Below are positions 34,767 through 41,635 of a DNA stretch of 41,635 nt, one piece after another. The position numbers and the translations under genes are program-made. Under the pieces are notes generated by a model. That model was given only the letters and a program-made list of their open reading frames with translations, made no database searches and was not told the DNA's origin. Position 1 is the stretch's first letter. The number at the start of each line of letters is the position of its first letter. The stretch is from an uncultured Alphaproteobacteria bacterium (GTDB taxonomy: Bacteria; Pseudomonadota; Alphaproteobacteria; Caulobacterales; Hyphomonadaceae), in assembly GCA_903831485.1 (NCBI GenBank), contig CAIKXW010000205.1, positions 1 to 41,635 of the forward strand. Reading direction: 5' to 3'.

Positions 34767-35348
34767 CTAATCGATGACTTGCCACTCACCATAATAAGCG
34801 TCGCGGCAGACTTCTACCGGGCGGCGGATCTGAGAGCCGTCAGGCAAGCGCGTTACCTGAATGGACCCGGTGCAATCAGCCCCTGCGAATTCGTCGTTGC
34901 GCGAGTAGGATCGCCTGTCGTCCCGGTAAAGGTCACGGCTGTATCCTTCATGTCGCAGCCCGCCATCGAGATACGGATCGTCGCCGTGACGTTGGGACCC
35001 ATAGCCTGCATCGCCATAGTGCTGGCCGCCATAGTTTGGATTGCGATTGTAGTCTGACCCAGCGCCGTAACCGTTGTTATAGCCCTGTGGCGGCGGCCCG
35101 CAGCGGACATTGCCGCCGGCGCCTGCGCCGATCATGCCGCCAAGCACTGCGCCAACCGCGGTCCCATCACTGCGGTGGCCGCTGGCGGCGACATTGCTGC
35201 CGAGGATGCCGCCGAGAATGCCGCCGACGATTGCGCCGCCGACCTGGTTATTCTGTCGGACTTCCTGGCAGGAGCGGCTCTGAGCGAAGGAGGCAGGAGC
35301 AGCGACGGCCATGACGGCCGAAATCAGGAGCAGGGCCTTGATACGCAT
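34767..35348 (-). CDS. Glycine-zipper envelope protein, unknown function
   Basis: A 193-residue protein with a signal peptide (cleavage after SFAQ). A glycine-zipper stretch (GGAIVGGILGGILGSNVAA and AVGAVLGGMIGAGAGG, about 45-95) follows, of the kind found in the 17 kDa/SlyB-like surface antigens. The next 60 residues are rich in Tyr, Asn and Gly (NNGYGAGSDYNRNPNYGG), a disordered low-complexity linker. A short folded end has two cysteines (DCTGS, EVCRD). It is probably exported to the periplasm or outer membrane. GGAGG lies 8 bases before ATG 35348. Function unknown; the zipper suggests membrane association. Confidence 0.83.
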   Translation of the reverse strand: MRIKALLLISAVMAVAAPASFAQSRSCQEVRQNNQVGGAIVGGILGGILGSNVAASGHRSDGTAVGAVLGGMIGAGAGGNVRCGPPPQGYNNGYGAGSDYNRNPNYGGQHYGDAGYGSQRHGDDPYLDGGLRHEGYSRDLYRDDRRSYSRNDEFAGADCTGSIQVTRLPDGSQIRRPVEVCRDAYYGEWQVID

Positions 35349-35444
35349 CGGGGAATACCTCCGGACACACATTGTCAGGAGAGACAATCCGGCCCGCCAC
35401 CTGAACGGGACCTGAAGGAACTGCTGAAGGCTATCGCCCGGTCT

Positions 35445-36536
35445 TCAGCGGCCAGTCTGACCGCGATGGCGCAGCATGTGGTCGGCCAACACGCAGGCCA
35501 TCATTGCTTCGGCAACCGGAACAGCTCGTATTCCGACGCAGGGATCGTGGCGGCCCTTGGTGCGGATGTCGGTGTCTTCGCCCTGCGTCGTCACGGTCTG
35601 GCGCGGGGTGAGGATGGACGAGGTCGGCTTCACGGCGATGCGCGCGACGACTGGCTGCCCGGACGAGATTCCGCCGAGCACGCCGCCATTGCTGTTCGAC
35701 AGGAAGGCAACGCTGTTACCCGACCGGCGCATCTCGTCGGCGTTGTCTTCGCCCGATAGCGCAGCAGATGCGAAGCCCGCGCCGATCTCGACGCCCTTGA
35801 CCGCGTTGATGCTCATCAGCGCGCCCGCGAGGTCAGCGTCCAGCTTGCCATAGACGGGCGCGCCCCATCCGGGGGGCACGCCTTCGGCCACGACTTCGAT
35901 GATGGCGCCGCAGGACGAGCCGGCCTTGCGTGTCTCGTCGAGGAAGGTTTCCCACTTGGCTGCCTTCTCCCTGTCGGGACACCAGAATGGGTTCTGCTCG
36001 ACGATATCCCAGTTCCAGTTGTCCCGGTTGATGGCGTGCGGTCCGATCTGCACGACCGCTCCGCGGATGGTGATCGCAGGGCCGAGCGCCATCCTGGCAA
36101 CGGCGCCAGCCGCGACGCGTGATGCTGTCTCGCGTGCGGATGAGCGACCACCTCCGCGATAGTCGCGCACGCCGTATTTCCGGTCGTAGGCATAGTCGGC
36201 ATGGCCGGGTCGATAGCTGTCGCGGATCTCGCTGTAGTCCTTCGAACGCTGGTCGGTGTTTTCGATCATCAGCGAGATCGGCGTGCCGGTGGTCACCGGT
36301 CCGCCGGTGCGGTCATCCTCGAACACACCGGAGAGGATGCGGACCTTGTCCTCTTCCTGACGTTGCGTGACGAAGCGCGAAGTCCCTGGACGGCGCTTGT
36401 CGAGGAATTGCTGGATGAACTCCGGCGTCAGCGTGAGTCCCGGCGGGCAGCCATCGACCACGCAGCCGATGGCGGGCCCATGACTTTCGCCCCAGGTCGT
36501 CACGCGGAAGAGGTGGCCAAAGGTGTTGTGCGACAT
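35445..36536 (-). CDS. aroC: Chorismate synthase
   Basis: A 363-residue enzyme that makes chorismate from 5-enolpyruvylshikimate-3-phosphate with reduced FMN, the last step of the shikimate pathway. Family signatures are [18 protein letters not shown] at the N-terminus, [21 protein letters not shown] in the middle, and the end motif [23 protein letters not shown]. Length is normal and no key residue is missing. It lies 101 bases after terC on the same strand with a hairpin between them, so it probably has its own promoter. No other aro genes are in the window. Confidence 0.97.
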   Translation of the reverse strand: MSHNTFGHLFRVTTWGESHGPAIGCVVDGCPPGLTLTPEFIQQFLDKRRPGTSRFVTQRQEEDKVRILSGVFEDDRTGGPVTTGTPISLMIENTDQRSKDYSEIRDSYRPGHADYAYDRKYGVRDYRGGGRSSARETASRVAAGAVARMALGPAITIRGAVVQIGPHAINRDNWNWDIVEQNPFWCPDREKAAKWETFLDETRKAGSSCGAIIEVVAEGVPPGWGAPVYGKLDADLAGALMSINAVKGVEIGAGFASAALSGEDNADEMRRSGNSVAFLSNSNGGVLGGISSGQPVVARIAVKPTSSILTPRQTVTTQGEDTDIRTKGRHDPCVGIRAVPVAEAMMACVLADHMLRHRGQTGR

Positions 36537-36592
36537 TGGTGCGGTTTAGGGGCAGGACCGTGCGAATGCAAATCCTGGCAGGGCGTCCCGGG

Positions 36593-36624
36593 CCTGTCGT
36601 CCCAGCTTTTGCCGGGACGACAGG
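36593..36624. repeat. REP-like hairpin between terC and aroC
   Basis: CCTGTCGTCCC (36593-36603) pairs perfectly with GGGACGACAGG (36614-36624). An A/C mismatch and two inner GC pairs around TTTT follow. This is typical of interspersed alphaproteobacterial REP sequences (CGTCCCGG-type). It could also stop terC transcription. Confidence 0.7.
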
Positions 36625-36637
36625 TAAGGCGTTAACG

Positions 36638-37666
36638 CTAGTGCGCCGGCTTCGCTGTCCGGACGAGCGAGACGAGGATTGCTCCGCCCAGCAGCACCAG
36701 GGTGGCGATCAGAGACCAGTGCGGCTCAAGATAGGGCACCAGTTTCAGCTCCTTGCTGAGCAGGAAGTTCCAGATGATCTTCACGCCGATCAGCACCAGC
36801 ACGGCGGCAAGGCCGAACTTAAGGTATTTGAACCTGTCCGCCGCAGCCGCCAGCATGAAGTAAAGCGAGCGCAGGCCGAGGATCGCAAAGATGTTCGAGG
36901 TGTAGACGATGAACGGATCGCGCGTGACGGCGAAGATGGCCGGCACACTATCGATTGCGAAGATGATGTCCGCCACCTCGACCGCGACCAGTGCGATGAG
37001 CAGGGGGGTCGCAAAGAGGACCATCTTCCCTGACGCGTCCGGCAGGCGAACGACGAAGTTGTGGTTCCGGATCTCCTTGGTCACCGGCATGAAGCGCTCG
37101 AACAGGCGGATGATCCACGTCGGGTCCGGGGCTTCATGCGGCTTGCTCGCCGAGACGAGCATTTTCACGCCGCTGAAGATCAGGATCGCGGCGAAGATGT
37201 AGAGAACCCAGGTGAGCTGGTTCACGATGGCCGAGCCCGCGCCGATGAAGATCGCGCGGAATACGACTGCGCCGATGATGCCCCAGAACAGCACGCGATG
37301 CTGATAGGCCGGGGGGATGGCAAAGAACGCGAAGATCATCGAGATGACGAAGATATTGTCGAACGCCAGCGCAGTTTCGAGCAGGTAGCCCGTCAGGTAC
37401 TGGATCGTCGCCTGCCCGTTCAGGTTTTCTGGTGAATCATAGAAGGCCGGATCGGGTTCGTAGAGGAAATAGACATAGCCCGCGAACGCCATCGCACAGG
37501 CCGCGAAGCTTCCCCACATCAGGGCGCTTTTCCCGGCGGATATGCGGCCGTCCTTGTTGTTGATCAGGGCCAGGTCGACCCAGAGGACGAGCGCGACGAA
37601 GGCGAGAAAGGCAAGCCACAGCCACACCGGCTGTCCGGCGAATTCGCCGAGCATTTCCAAATTCAT
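36638..37666 (-). CDS. TerC-family integral membrane protein (Alx-like)
   Basis: A 342-residue membrane protein with seven to nine helices. The TerC hallmarks are FDNIFVISMIFAFFAIP in helix 3, EVADIIFAIDSVPAIFAVTRDPFIVYTSN in the middle, and ILGLRSLYFML. Family members such as Alx/MntH-associated proteins move or sense manganese, or give tellurite resistance; the substrate here is not shown. The conserved acidic residues (Asp in FDN, Glu in EVAD, Asp in IDS) are all present. ATG 37666 precedes the first membrane helix. An upstream-extended frame exists without support. I see no manganese (yybP-ykoY) riboswitch in the 267-base upstream gap. Confidence 0.92.
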   Translation of the reverse strand: MNLEMLGEFAGQPVWLWLAFLAFVALVLWVDLALINNKDGRISAGKSALMWGSFAACAMAFAGYVYFLYEPDPAFYDSPENLNGQATIQYLTGYLLETALAFDNIFVISMIFAFFAIPPAYQHRVLFWGIIGAVVFRAIFIGAGSAIVNQLTWVLYIFAAILIFSGVKMLVSASKPHEAPDPTWIIRLFERFMPVTKEIRNHNFVVRLPDASGKMVLFATPLLIALVAVEVADIIFAIDSVPAIFAVTRDPFIVYTSNIFAILGLRSLYFMLAAAADRFKYLKFGLAAVLVLIGVKIIWNFLLSKELKLVPYLEPHWSLIATLVLLGGAILVSLVRTAKPAH

Positions 37667-37933
37667 GAGGGGAACATCCGGTCCGATGCGCCGCGTCCGC
37701 GCAAGGAGGCTTTCGCCCGCCTGAGTCCGACATCGCGCAAACCGCCATTCGCGCCAGAGGGGCCCGGACCAAACTCTGCGCGGATATTGCCGTTCGTCGC
37801 GGCTCTGGGAAGAGGGCGTCCCTACGGCCAAACGACGTTTCTACTTCACGAATTCGTTGGCATCCTGCGTGGCGGCCTAACCATCTGCTGATATACGGTC
37901 CGCGCGTAAGCGGGATTACTGGAGCAACATGCC

Positions 37934-38689
37934 ATGACCTATGACTTCAAAGGCAAGACCGCCGTCGTCACGGGAGCCAGCCGCGGGATCGGCGAGGCGA
38001 TTGCCCGGACATTGGCCGAAGATGGCGCGAAGGTCGCGCTGGTGGCGCGCTCGGCCGACAAGCTGAAGGCGTTGGCGGCTAGCCTGCCGAACGGCGCTGT
38101 CGCGATCGAAGCGGACATGGGATCGGCCGATGGCTGGCGCAAGGCGGCTGATGGCGCGCTGGCGGCGCTGGGCGAGATCGACGTGCTAGTCAACAATGCC
38201 GGCGTCAGTGCGGCGCAGGCGATGGGCAAGGTGACGGGTGAGGGGCTGGATGAGACGTTCAACGTCAACGTGCGCAACCTGATCCTGCTGACCGATGCGC
38301 TGTCGGCCTCGCTGATCAAGCGGAAGGGCAATGTGGTGAACATCTCCTCCGTCTCGTCCTTCTCGGGCGCGCTGGGGCAGATTGCCTATGCGGCGTCGAA
38401 GGGCGCGGTGAATTCCTTCACGCGGAATGCCTCGATCGATCTTGGCCGCGCAGGCGTTCGCGTGAATGCGGTGGCGCCGGGCGTGATCGACGATGGCATG
38501 TGGTCGACAGCGTTCGCCAAAGGGCTGGACCGCGAGAAGACGCTGGAGCGGATGGGGCGGCTGGTGCCGCTGGAGAAGCGCTGGGGTTCGGCCCAGGAGA
38601 TCGCAGACGCGGTGGCGTTCCTGGCGTCGGAAAAGGCGACCTACGTCACCGGGCAGGTGCTGCGCGTTGATGGCGGGATGATCGTCTGA
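37934..38689 (+). CDS. Short-chain dehydrogenase/reductase
   Basis: A 251-residue classical SDR. The cofactor motif is [14 protein letters not shown] (11-24), LVNNAGVS follows near residue 86, and the catalytic Ser-Tyr-Lys are in [23 protein letters not shown]. The Arg in RSADK after the second strand points to NADP(H). It resembles 3-oxoacyl-ACP reductases (FabG-like), but the real substrate is unknown. ATG 37934 has GGAGC upstream. The stop TGA shares its last base with the pdxH ATG (TGATG), so the two are coupled. Confidence 0.9.
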   Translation: MTYDFKGKTAVVTGASRGIGEAIARTLAEDGAKVALVARSADKLKALAASLPNGAVAIEADMGSADGWRKAADGALAALGEIDVLVNNAGVSAAQAMGKVTGEGLDETFNVNVRNLILLTDALSASLIKRKGNVVNISSVSSFSGALGQIAYAASKGAVNSFTRNASIDLGRAGVRVNAVAPGVIDDGMWSTAFAKGLDREKTLERMGRLVPLEKRWGSAQEIADAVAFLASEKATYVTGQVLRVDGGMIV

Positions 38690-39360
38690 TGGCCGACAAG
38701 GTAATTCCCCCGACCCCGTCCGCCGAAGAGTACGCCCGGGCTGTCGCCGCTTCGGCGGATGACCCGACGCTGTTCGCGACGACTGATCCGTTCGCCCTGT
38801 TCGCGGAATGGCTGGCCGAGGCGCGGAAGACCGAGCCGAACGACTCGAATGCAATGGCGCTTGCCACTGCGGACGCACATGGGGCGCCGGATGTTCGGAT
38901 GGTTCTGTTGAAGGACGTGTCGAAGGACGGGTTCGTGTTCTTCTCGAATGCCGAGAGCCGGAAGGGGCAGCAGCTGGGTGTGAATGCCCAAGCTGCGTTG
39001 TGTTTCCACTGGAAGAGCCTGCGCCGGCAGGTGCGGATTTCGGGCAGGGTCGAGTCGGCTCCCGAGGAAGAGGCAGACGCCTATTTCGCGACACGGGCCA
39101 AGGACAGCCAGATCGGCGCCTGGGCGTCCGAGCAGTCGCGGCCGATGGAGGGGCGGTTCGCGCTGGAGAAGCGGATCGCCATGTTCGCCGCCCGCTATGG
39201 CCTGGTGAAGACGCCGCGCCCGCCGCAATGGCAGGGGTGGCGGGTTGTGCCGACGCGGATCGAGTTCTGGCGCGATCGGCCATTCCGGCTGCATGACCGG
39301 CTGGAGTTCACGCGCTCCGGGCCCGGGCAGGGATGGACGACACAAAGGCTTTATCCCTGA
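38689..39360 (+). CDS. pdxH: Pyridoxamine 5'-phosphate oxidase (PdxH)
   Basis: A 223-residue FMN enzyme that makes pyridoxal 5'-phosphate from pyridoxine or pyridoxamine phosphate. The family signatures are [57 protein letters not shown], and the C-terminal [19 protein letters not shown] plus HDRLEF and the end RLYP. All residues of the FMN and PLP sites seen in E. coli PdxH appear present. It is coupled to the SDR by a one-base stop-start overlap. This is the true PdxH of the window, unlike the PPOX-like protein in the met operon. Confidence 0.96.
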   Translation: MADKVIPPTPSAEEYARAVAASADDPTLFATTDPFALFAEWLAEARKTEPNDSNAMALATADAHGAPDVRMVLLKDVSKDGFVFFSNAESRKGQQLGVNAQAALCFHWKSLRRQVRISGRVESAPEEEADAYFATRAKDSQIGAWASEQSRPMEGRFALEKRIAMFAARYGLVKTPRPPQWQGWRVVPTRIEFWRDRPFRLHDRLEFTRSGPGQGWTTQRLYP

Positions 39361-39424
39361 TCCATGCCTGAGAGCCGGCCGTTGGCGCGGGCGTAAACCT
39401 TTGGCAAGCTGAACGCGGATACGA

Positions 39425-39440
39425 GTCAGTTCAAACTGAC
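39425..39440 (+). promoter_or_regulatory. Perfect 16-bp palindrome upstream of the cyclase gene (operator candidate)
   Basis: GTCAGTT-CA-AACTGAC, with perfect 7-base arms, ends 13 bases before the cyclase start and just before its GAGGGAG ribosome site. A GANTC site overlaps the left arm. The size and symmetry fit a TetR- or GntR-type operator. No regulator gene is adjacent. Confidence 0.6.
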
Positions 39441-39453
39441 CTGAGGGAGCGAC

Positions 39454-40401
39454 ATGGATTTCCTGAAGCGGGCGCTGCTGGTGATCGCCTTGTCGGCGTG
39501 TTCGGAAGGCGCGATTGCGCAGGTGGCAGAACATAAAGAGCCGTGGTGGGACTCGCCGTGGGGCGAGGCGGACCGGCTGGGGAACGTCAACAATCTGAGC
39601 GCCGAGGGCGTGAAGAAGGCGGCCGGGCTGGTGAAAACCGGCAAGGTCTATGCGCTGGGCGTTCCGACTGCGCCGGAGAGCGCGGCTTATGGGACGCGGA
39701 AATACACGGTCGAGCGCCAGCCGGGGCCGGATGCGGATTACACGCCGAACGGATCGCAGCGGGTGACGGCATTTGACGAGCGTATCGTCTCGTCGATGGG
39801 GATCGGCACGCAGATCGACGGGTTCGGGCATCTGGGCGTCGATCACCACTACTATAATGGCGTAACCGGCAAGGAGGTCGCGACCACGCGGGCGCTGCAG
39901 CTGGCCGATGTGCCGCCGATCGTGACGCGCGGCGTGCTGATCGACATGGCGAAACACTATGGCAAGGCCAGCCTCGAAGTCGGCGACATGTACAACCGCG
40001 CCGAGATCGAGGCCGCGATGAAGGCTCAGGGCGTGACGCTGGGGAAGGGGGACGTTGTCCTGTTCCACACCGGCTGGATGGCCGCGAAGATGCTGAGCGA
40101 CAAGGACGTGTATCGCTCTCGTGAGCCGGGCATCGGCGAGGACGGGGCGATTTTCCTGGCGGATCTGGGCGTCGTCGCGATCGGATCGGACACGGTGGCG
40201 CTTGAGGCGCTGCCCTCGCCGCCGGGCAAGACCTTCATCGTTCACCAGACGCTGCTGGCCAAGAAGGGCGTGCATGTGCTGGAGACGATCGACACCAACC
40301 AACTGGCGGCGGACGGGGTGAAGGAATTCCTGTTCGTGCTGGGAATCCCGCGATTTGTTGGGACGGTGCAGATGGTGATCAACCCGGTAGCGATCAGCTA
40401 A
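39454..40401 (+). CDS. Cyclase-family metal-dependent hydrolase, exported
   Basis: A 315-residue protein. The N-terminus is a signal-like hydrophobic segment (LLVIALSACSEG) ending in IAQ; ALSAC could also be a lipobox, so it is probably exported. The cyclase/kynurenine-formamidase domain follows, with GIGTQIDGFGHLGVDHHYYNG (the His/Asp/His metal motif, HxGTHxDxPxH-like, with the first His changed) and the C-terminal catalytic region. Family members hydrolyse amides or lactones such as N-formylkynurenine. The substrate here is unknown. GAGGGAG precedes ATG 39454. It is behind a 16-base palindrome. Its stop overlaps the convergent gene by 8 bases. Confidence 0.85.
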   Translation: MDFLKRALLVIALSACSEGAIAQVAEHKEPWWDSPWGEADRLGNVNNLSAEGVKKAAGLVKTGKVYALGVPTAPESAAYGTRKYTVERQPGPDADYTPNGSQRVTAFDERIVSSMGIGTQIDGFGHLGVDHHYYNGVTGKEVATTRALQLADVPPIVTRGVLIDMAKHYGKASLEVGDMYNRAEIEAAMKAQGVTLGKGDVVLFHTGWMAAKMLSDKDVYRSREPGIGEDGAIFLADLGVVAIGSDTVALEALPSPPGKTFIVHQTLLAKKGVHVLETIDTNQLAADGVKEFLFVLGIPRFVGTVQMVINPVAIS

Positions 40402-41032
40402 GCGCGCGGGGGCTATCCCGGAAGCTGGCGCTTCCGAGGCAGTCGGCAATAAGCAGCATTTGGAAAGCGGGCGTACCTCGGGCTGAGGTGAGCCCGCCCC
40501 CCTGCTGCCGCCTGCGCTGCGCTTCGGCGCGCCATGTCGACGGGCGCTCAATATGACTAGCAACACCCATCGCCTCATGGTGGGCACGGCGCAGCGCGTC
40601 CGTCGAAGCATGGGCGACAAGGACATCGCGCGAGATGCGCTTGAAGCGCTCGCGGATGACCGCCTCTGGATCGACCGCCGAGCGGGCAAGCGGGAAGCGA
40701 CGGCTCATGTCGAAGGGCGTCCGGGGGCAGGGGCCGCCGTAGGGGGGGGGTGGCGTGAGCAGGATCTTCGTGTCGTCGAGCTGGAGAGCTTGGCCTTCGA
40801 GCAGTTGCGCCACGCCTTGAGCGATCAGCTGGTCGCGGAGCCATTCGGAGTGGCGGAGATCCGCCCAGCTGTCGCGCCAGTCTGGCTTGAACCTGTGCGT
40901 GCGGCGGATGCGCTTGAAGCGCGTCACATAGCCGAGGAGCGTTGCGAGCCACGCCACAAATGCATGGAAAGGCCAGGCCCACTCATGGGTGTAGCCCGTT
41001 TCATATGCGTCGTGGCTTTGCTCGACGGTCAT
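40394..41032 (-). CDS. Unknown protein with one hydrophobic helix and repeat-derived C-terminus
   Basis: A 212-residue protein I do not recognise. The N-terminal part has a hydrophobic helix (PFHAFVAWLATLLGYV), then basic segments and a proline-rich turn (LTPPPPYGGPCP). A helical middle part follows (about 110-160). The last 50 residues are coded by DNA with strong inverted repeats (40419-40436 and 40467-40497) and look like read-through of a repeat rather than a folded end. ATG 41032 is the most likely start; the upstream extension to 41089 is unsupported. The overlap with the cyclase end and the unusual C-terminus make the 3' boundary uncertain. Confidence 0.55.
   Translation of the reverse strand: MTVEQSHDAYETGYTHEWAWPFHAFVAWLATLLGYVTRFKRIRRTHRFKPDWRDSWADLRHSEWLRDQLIAQGVAQLLEGQALQLDDTKILLTPPPPYGGPCPRTPFDMSRRFPLARSAVDPEAVIRERFKRISRDVLVAHASTDALRRAHHEAMGVASHIERPSTWRAEAQRRRQQGGGLTSARGTPAFQMLLIADCLGSASFRDSPRALS
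40419..40497. repeat. Inverted repeats within the 3' part of the unknown gene and after the cyclase gene
   Basis: CGGAAGC-TGGC-GCTTCCG (40419-40436) is a perfect 7-pair hairpin 18 bases past the cyclase stop. GCGGGC (40467-40472) and ACCTC pair with GAGGT and GCCCGC (40492-40497), forming a second hairpin. Either could terminate the cyclase transcript. Confidence 0.6.
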
Positions 41033-41206
41033 GGGCGCGATTATACGGCCGCAAATACGCCCACCGATTTGGCGCCAGCGTTTCCCCAAGGTTCCCGGCG
41101 GAAGTGATTGATCGCGTTGGATTTTGCGGCTCAGTTTCCCTCAAACGCGAACAACGGCTTCCCATCAAGCTTGGCGCTGTGGCGGGAATGGTGAGGCGTC
41201 TTGAGA

Positions 41207-41359
41207 CCCCCTCCGTCATGCGCGCGAAGGACGCGCATGCCGCCTCCCCCCAGTCGCGTGGCGACTGGTGGAGGCAAGAGGCGCTGGCGCTTGCCGCACT
41301 CACTTGCAACGCAAGTGGGGCAGGCGGCGCGCCGCGAAGCGGCGTGATGGAGGGGGGGG
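41207..41359. repeat. Interspersed repeat built from a chain of short hairpins
   Basis: The ends are imperfect inverted repeats (CCCCCTCCGTCATG at the left, GTGATGGAGGGGGGG at the right). Inside are CATGCGCG...CGCGCATG (41217-41239), CCAGTCGC-GTG-GCGACTGG (41250-41268), CACTTGC-AAC-GCAAGTG (41301-41317) and a CCGC-GAA-GCGG hairpin near 41335. This looks like a non-coding chromosomal repeat. No transposase or target duplication is seen. It occupies much of the 516-base gap between the unknown gene and the edge gene; the rest of the gap shows only the hairpin described at 41435. Confidence 0.7.
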
Positions 41360-41434
41360 CGATCGACAGCGTGAGGACTTGATCGGAGGGGCCACTGGGT
41401 CCGAAGACGCGCGAGGCATGGCCCCAAATGTGTT

Positions 41435-41464
41435 CGTGCCCGCCCGGATGACCGGACGGGCACG
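41435..41464. terminator. Strong hairpin in the intergenic region
   Basis: CGTGCCCGCCCGG (41435-41447) pairs with CCGGACGGGCACG (41452-41464) around ATGA, 13 base positions with one mismatch. It lies between the unknown gene and the minus-strand Lys/Ala-rich gene, about 85 bases past the latter's stop, so it could end its transcript. A nested inverted repeat ATTGGGC...GCCCAAT (41488-41533) lies closer to that gene. Confidence 0.5.
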
Positions 41465-41548
41465 AGGAATACACTAGTCTCTGGGAATTGGGCGGCCTCT
41501 AAGAGGCGCTGGCCAAGGACTGGCTGCCCAATGCGAAGAGCTTAGCTA

Positions 41549-41632
41549 CTACTTCTTCTTCTTCGCAGCTTTCGCCGGCTTCTTGGCGGCGGCTTTCGCC
41601 GGCTTCTTCGCAGCTTTTTTGGCAACAGCCAT
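41549..41632 (-). CDS. Lys/Ala-rich histone H1-like basic peptide (possibly the C-terminus of a longer gene)
   Basis: The frame gives 27 residues from ATG 41632, built of KKPAKAA-type repeats and ending in KKKK. This is the composition of bacterial histone H1-like tails and of C-terminal extensions on HU- or topoisomerase-type proteins. Only three bases of the window remain upstream, so whether the ATG is the true start or the gene continues past the edge cannot be decided. Such tails bind DNA non-specifically. Confidence 0.5.
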   Translation of the reverse strand: MAVAKKAAKKPAKAAAKKPAKAAKKKK

Positions 41633-41635
41633 GGA

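Noticed and set aside
37667..37933. Manganese (yybP-ykoY) riboswitch upstream of terC
   Set aside because: I do not see the conserved loops on the minus strand in this gap.
38641..40689. 682-residue minus-strand open frame
   Set aside because: It is antisense to pdxH and the cyclase gene and has shadow-like composition.
41389..41425. GCCACTG sequence resembling the cobalamin riboswitch box
   Set aside because: Only the short box matches. The surrounding sequence forms a simple GGGGCCA...TGGCCCC inverted repeat, and the adjacent genes have no B12 link.
41131..41463. 110-residue minus-strand open frame across the repeat
   Set aside because: It is made of repeat sequence in translation, with Arg/Pro/His-rich composition and no ribosome site.
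1..41635. CRISPR arrays, tRNA, rRNA, insertion sequences, prophage or toxin-antitoxin genes
   Set aside because: No regular spaced repeats, cloverleaf sequences, transposase or integrase motifs were seen by eye on either strand.

Overview
The window is a stretch of GC-rich chromosome from an alphaproteobacterium. The clues are a methionine synthase split into separate homocysteine-binding and cobalamin proteins (known from Caulobacter-type genomes), a SahR-type regulator, a NepR-like anti-sigma protein with EcfG-type promoter sequences, GANTC sites inside repeat arms, and many ATGA/TGATG gene overlaps. A Caulobacterales/Hyphomonadaceae-like host is my inference. I see no rRNA, tRNA, phage, transposase or CRISPR array. 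Nearly all of it looks like core chromosome.

Layout. 1-5.7 kb: the end of an alpha/beta hydrolase, a NifU/IscU-like scaffold protein, two REP-type repeat clusters, a secreted PQQ-type sugar dehydrogenase, an MFS permease, a 63-residue NepR-like protein, and the mlaA-mlaC lipid-transport pair with a clear intrinsic terminator. 5.8-12.9 kb: a methionine-cycle operon sahR-metF-VOC-metH(N)-PPOX-RidA lipoprotein-metH(C), most genes overlapping by 1-4 bases. It is preceded by AT-rich palindromes that run into the sahR start codon. 13-20 kb: a TonB-dependent receptor, a BaiN/HI0933-type flavoprotein, an RhlE-like DEAD-box helicase with a structured leader, a TerB-DnaJ protein and a small membrane protein. 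20-28 kb: an EamA permease and AmpD-like amidase, a BLUF photoreceptor that lacks the usual tryptophan, an unlisted 57-residue coiled-coil gene, an AlkA-like glycosylase, fructose-bisphosphatase, a DoxX-like protein, soluble transhydrogenase and an SLC13 anion transporter. 28-41.6 kb: an AEC permease, a GNAT acetyltransferase, an acyl-CoA ligase, two paralogous small membrane proteins behind EcfG-type promoter candidates, a ZntB/CorA channel, lipoprotein SodC, TlyA, a glycine-zipper protein, chorismate synthase, TerC, an SDR, PdxH, a cyclase behind a perfect palindrome, an unknown protein, a chain-of-hairpins repeat, and a Lys/Ala-rich basic peptide at the edge.

How the parts fit. The best-defined unit is the methionine cycle: SahR should sense S-adenosylhomocysteine and control MetF and both halves of MetH. 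The most novel signal is a possible general-stress module. An orphan NepR-like gene and the tandem small membrane proteins each sit behind GGAAC-N15/16-(C/T)GT-like sequences, although no phyR or ecfG gene is in the window. Convergent genes are packed extremely tightly: seven of eight convergent pairs end within -8 to +2 bases of each other, three of them sharing one CTAG.
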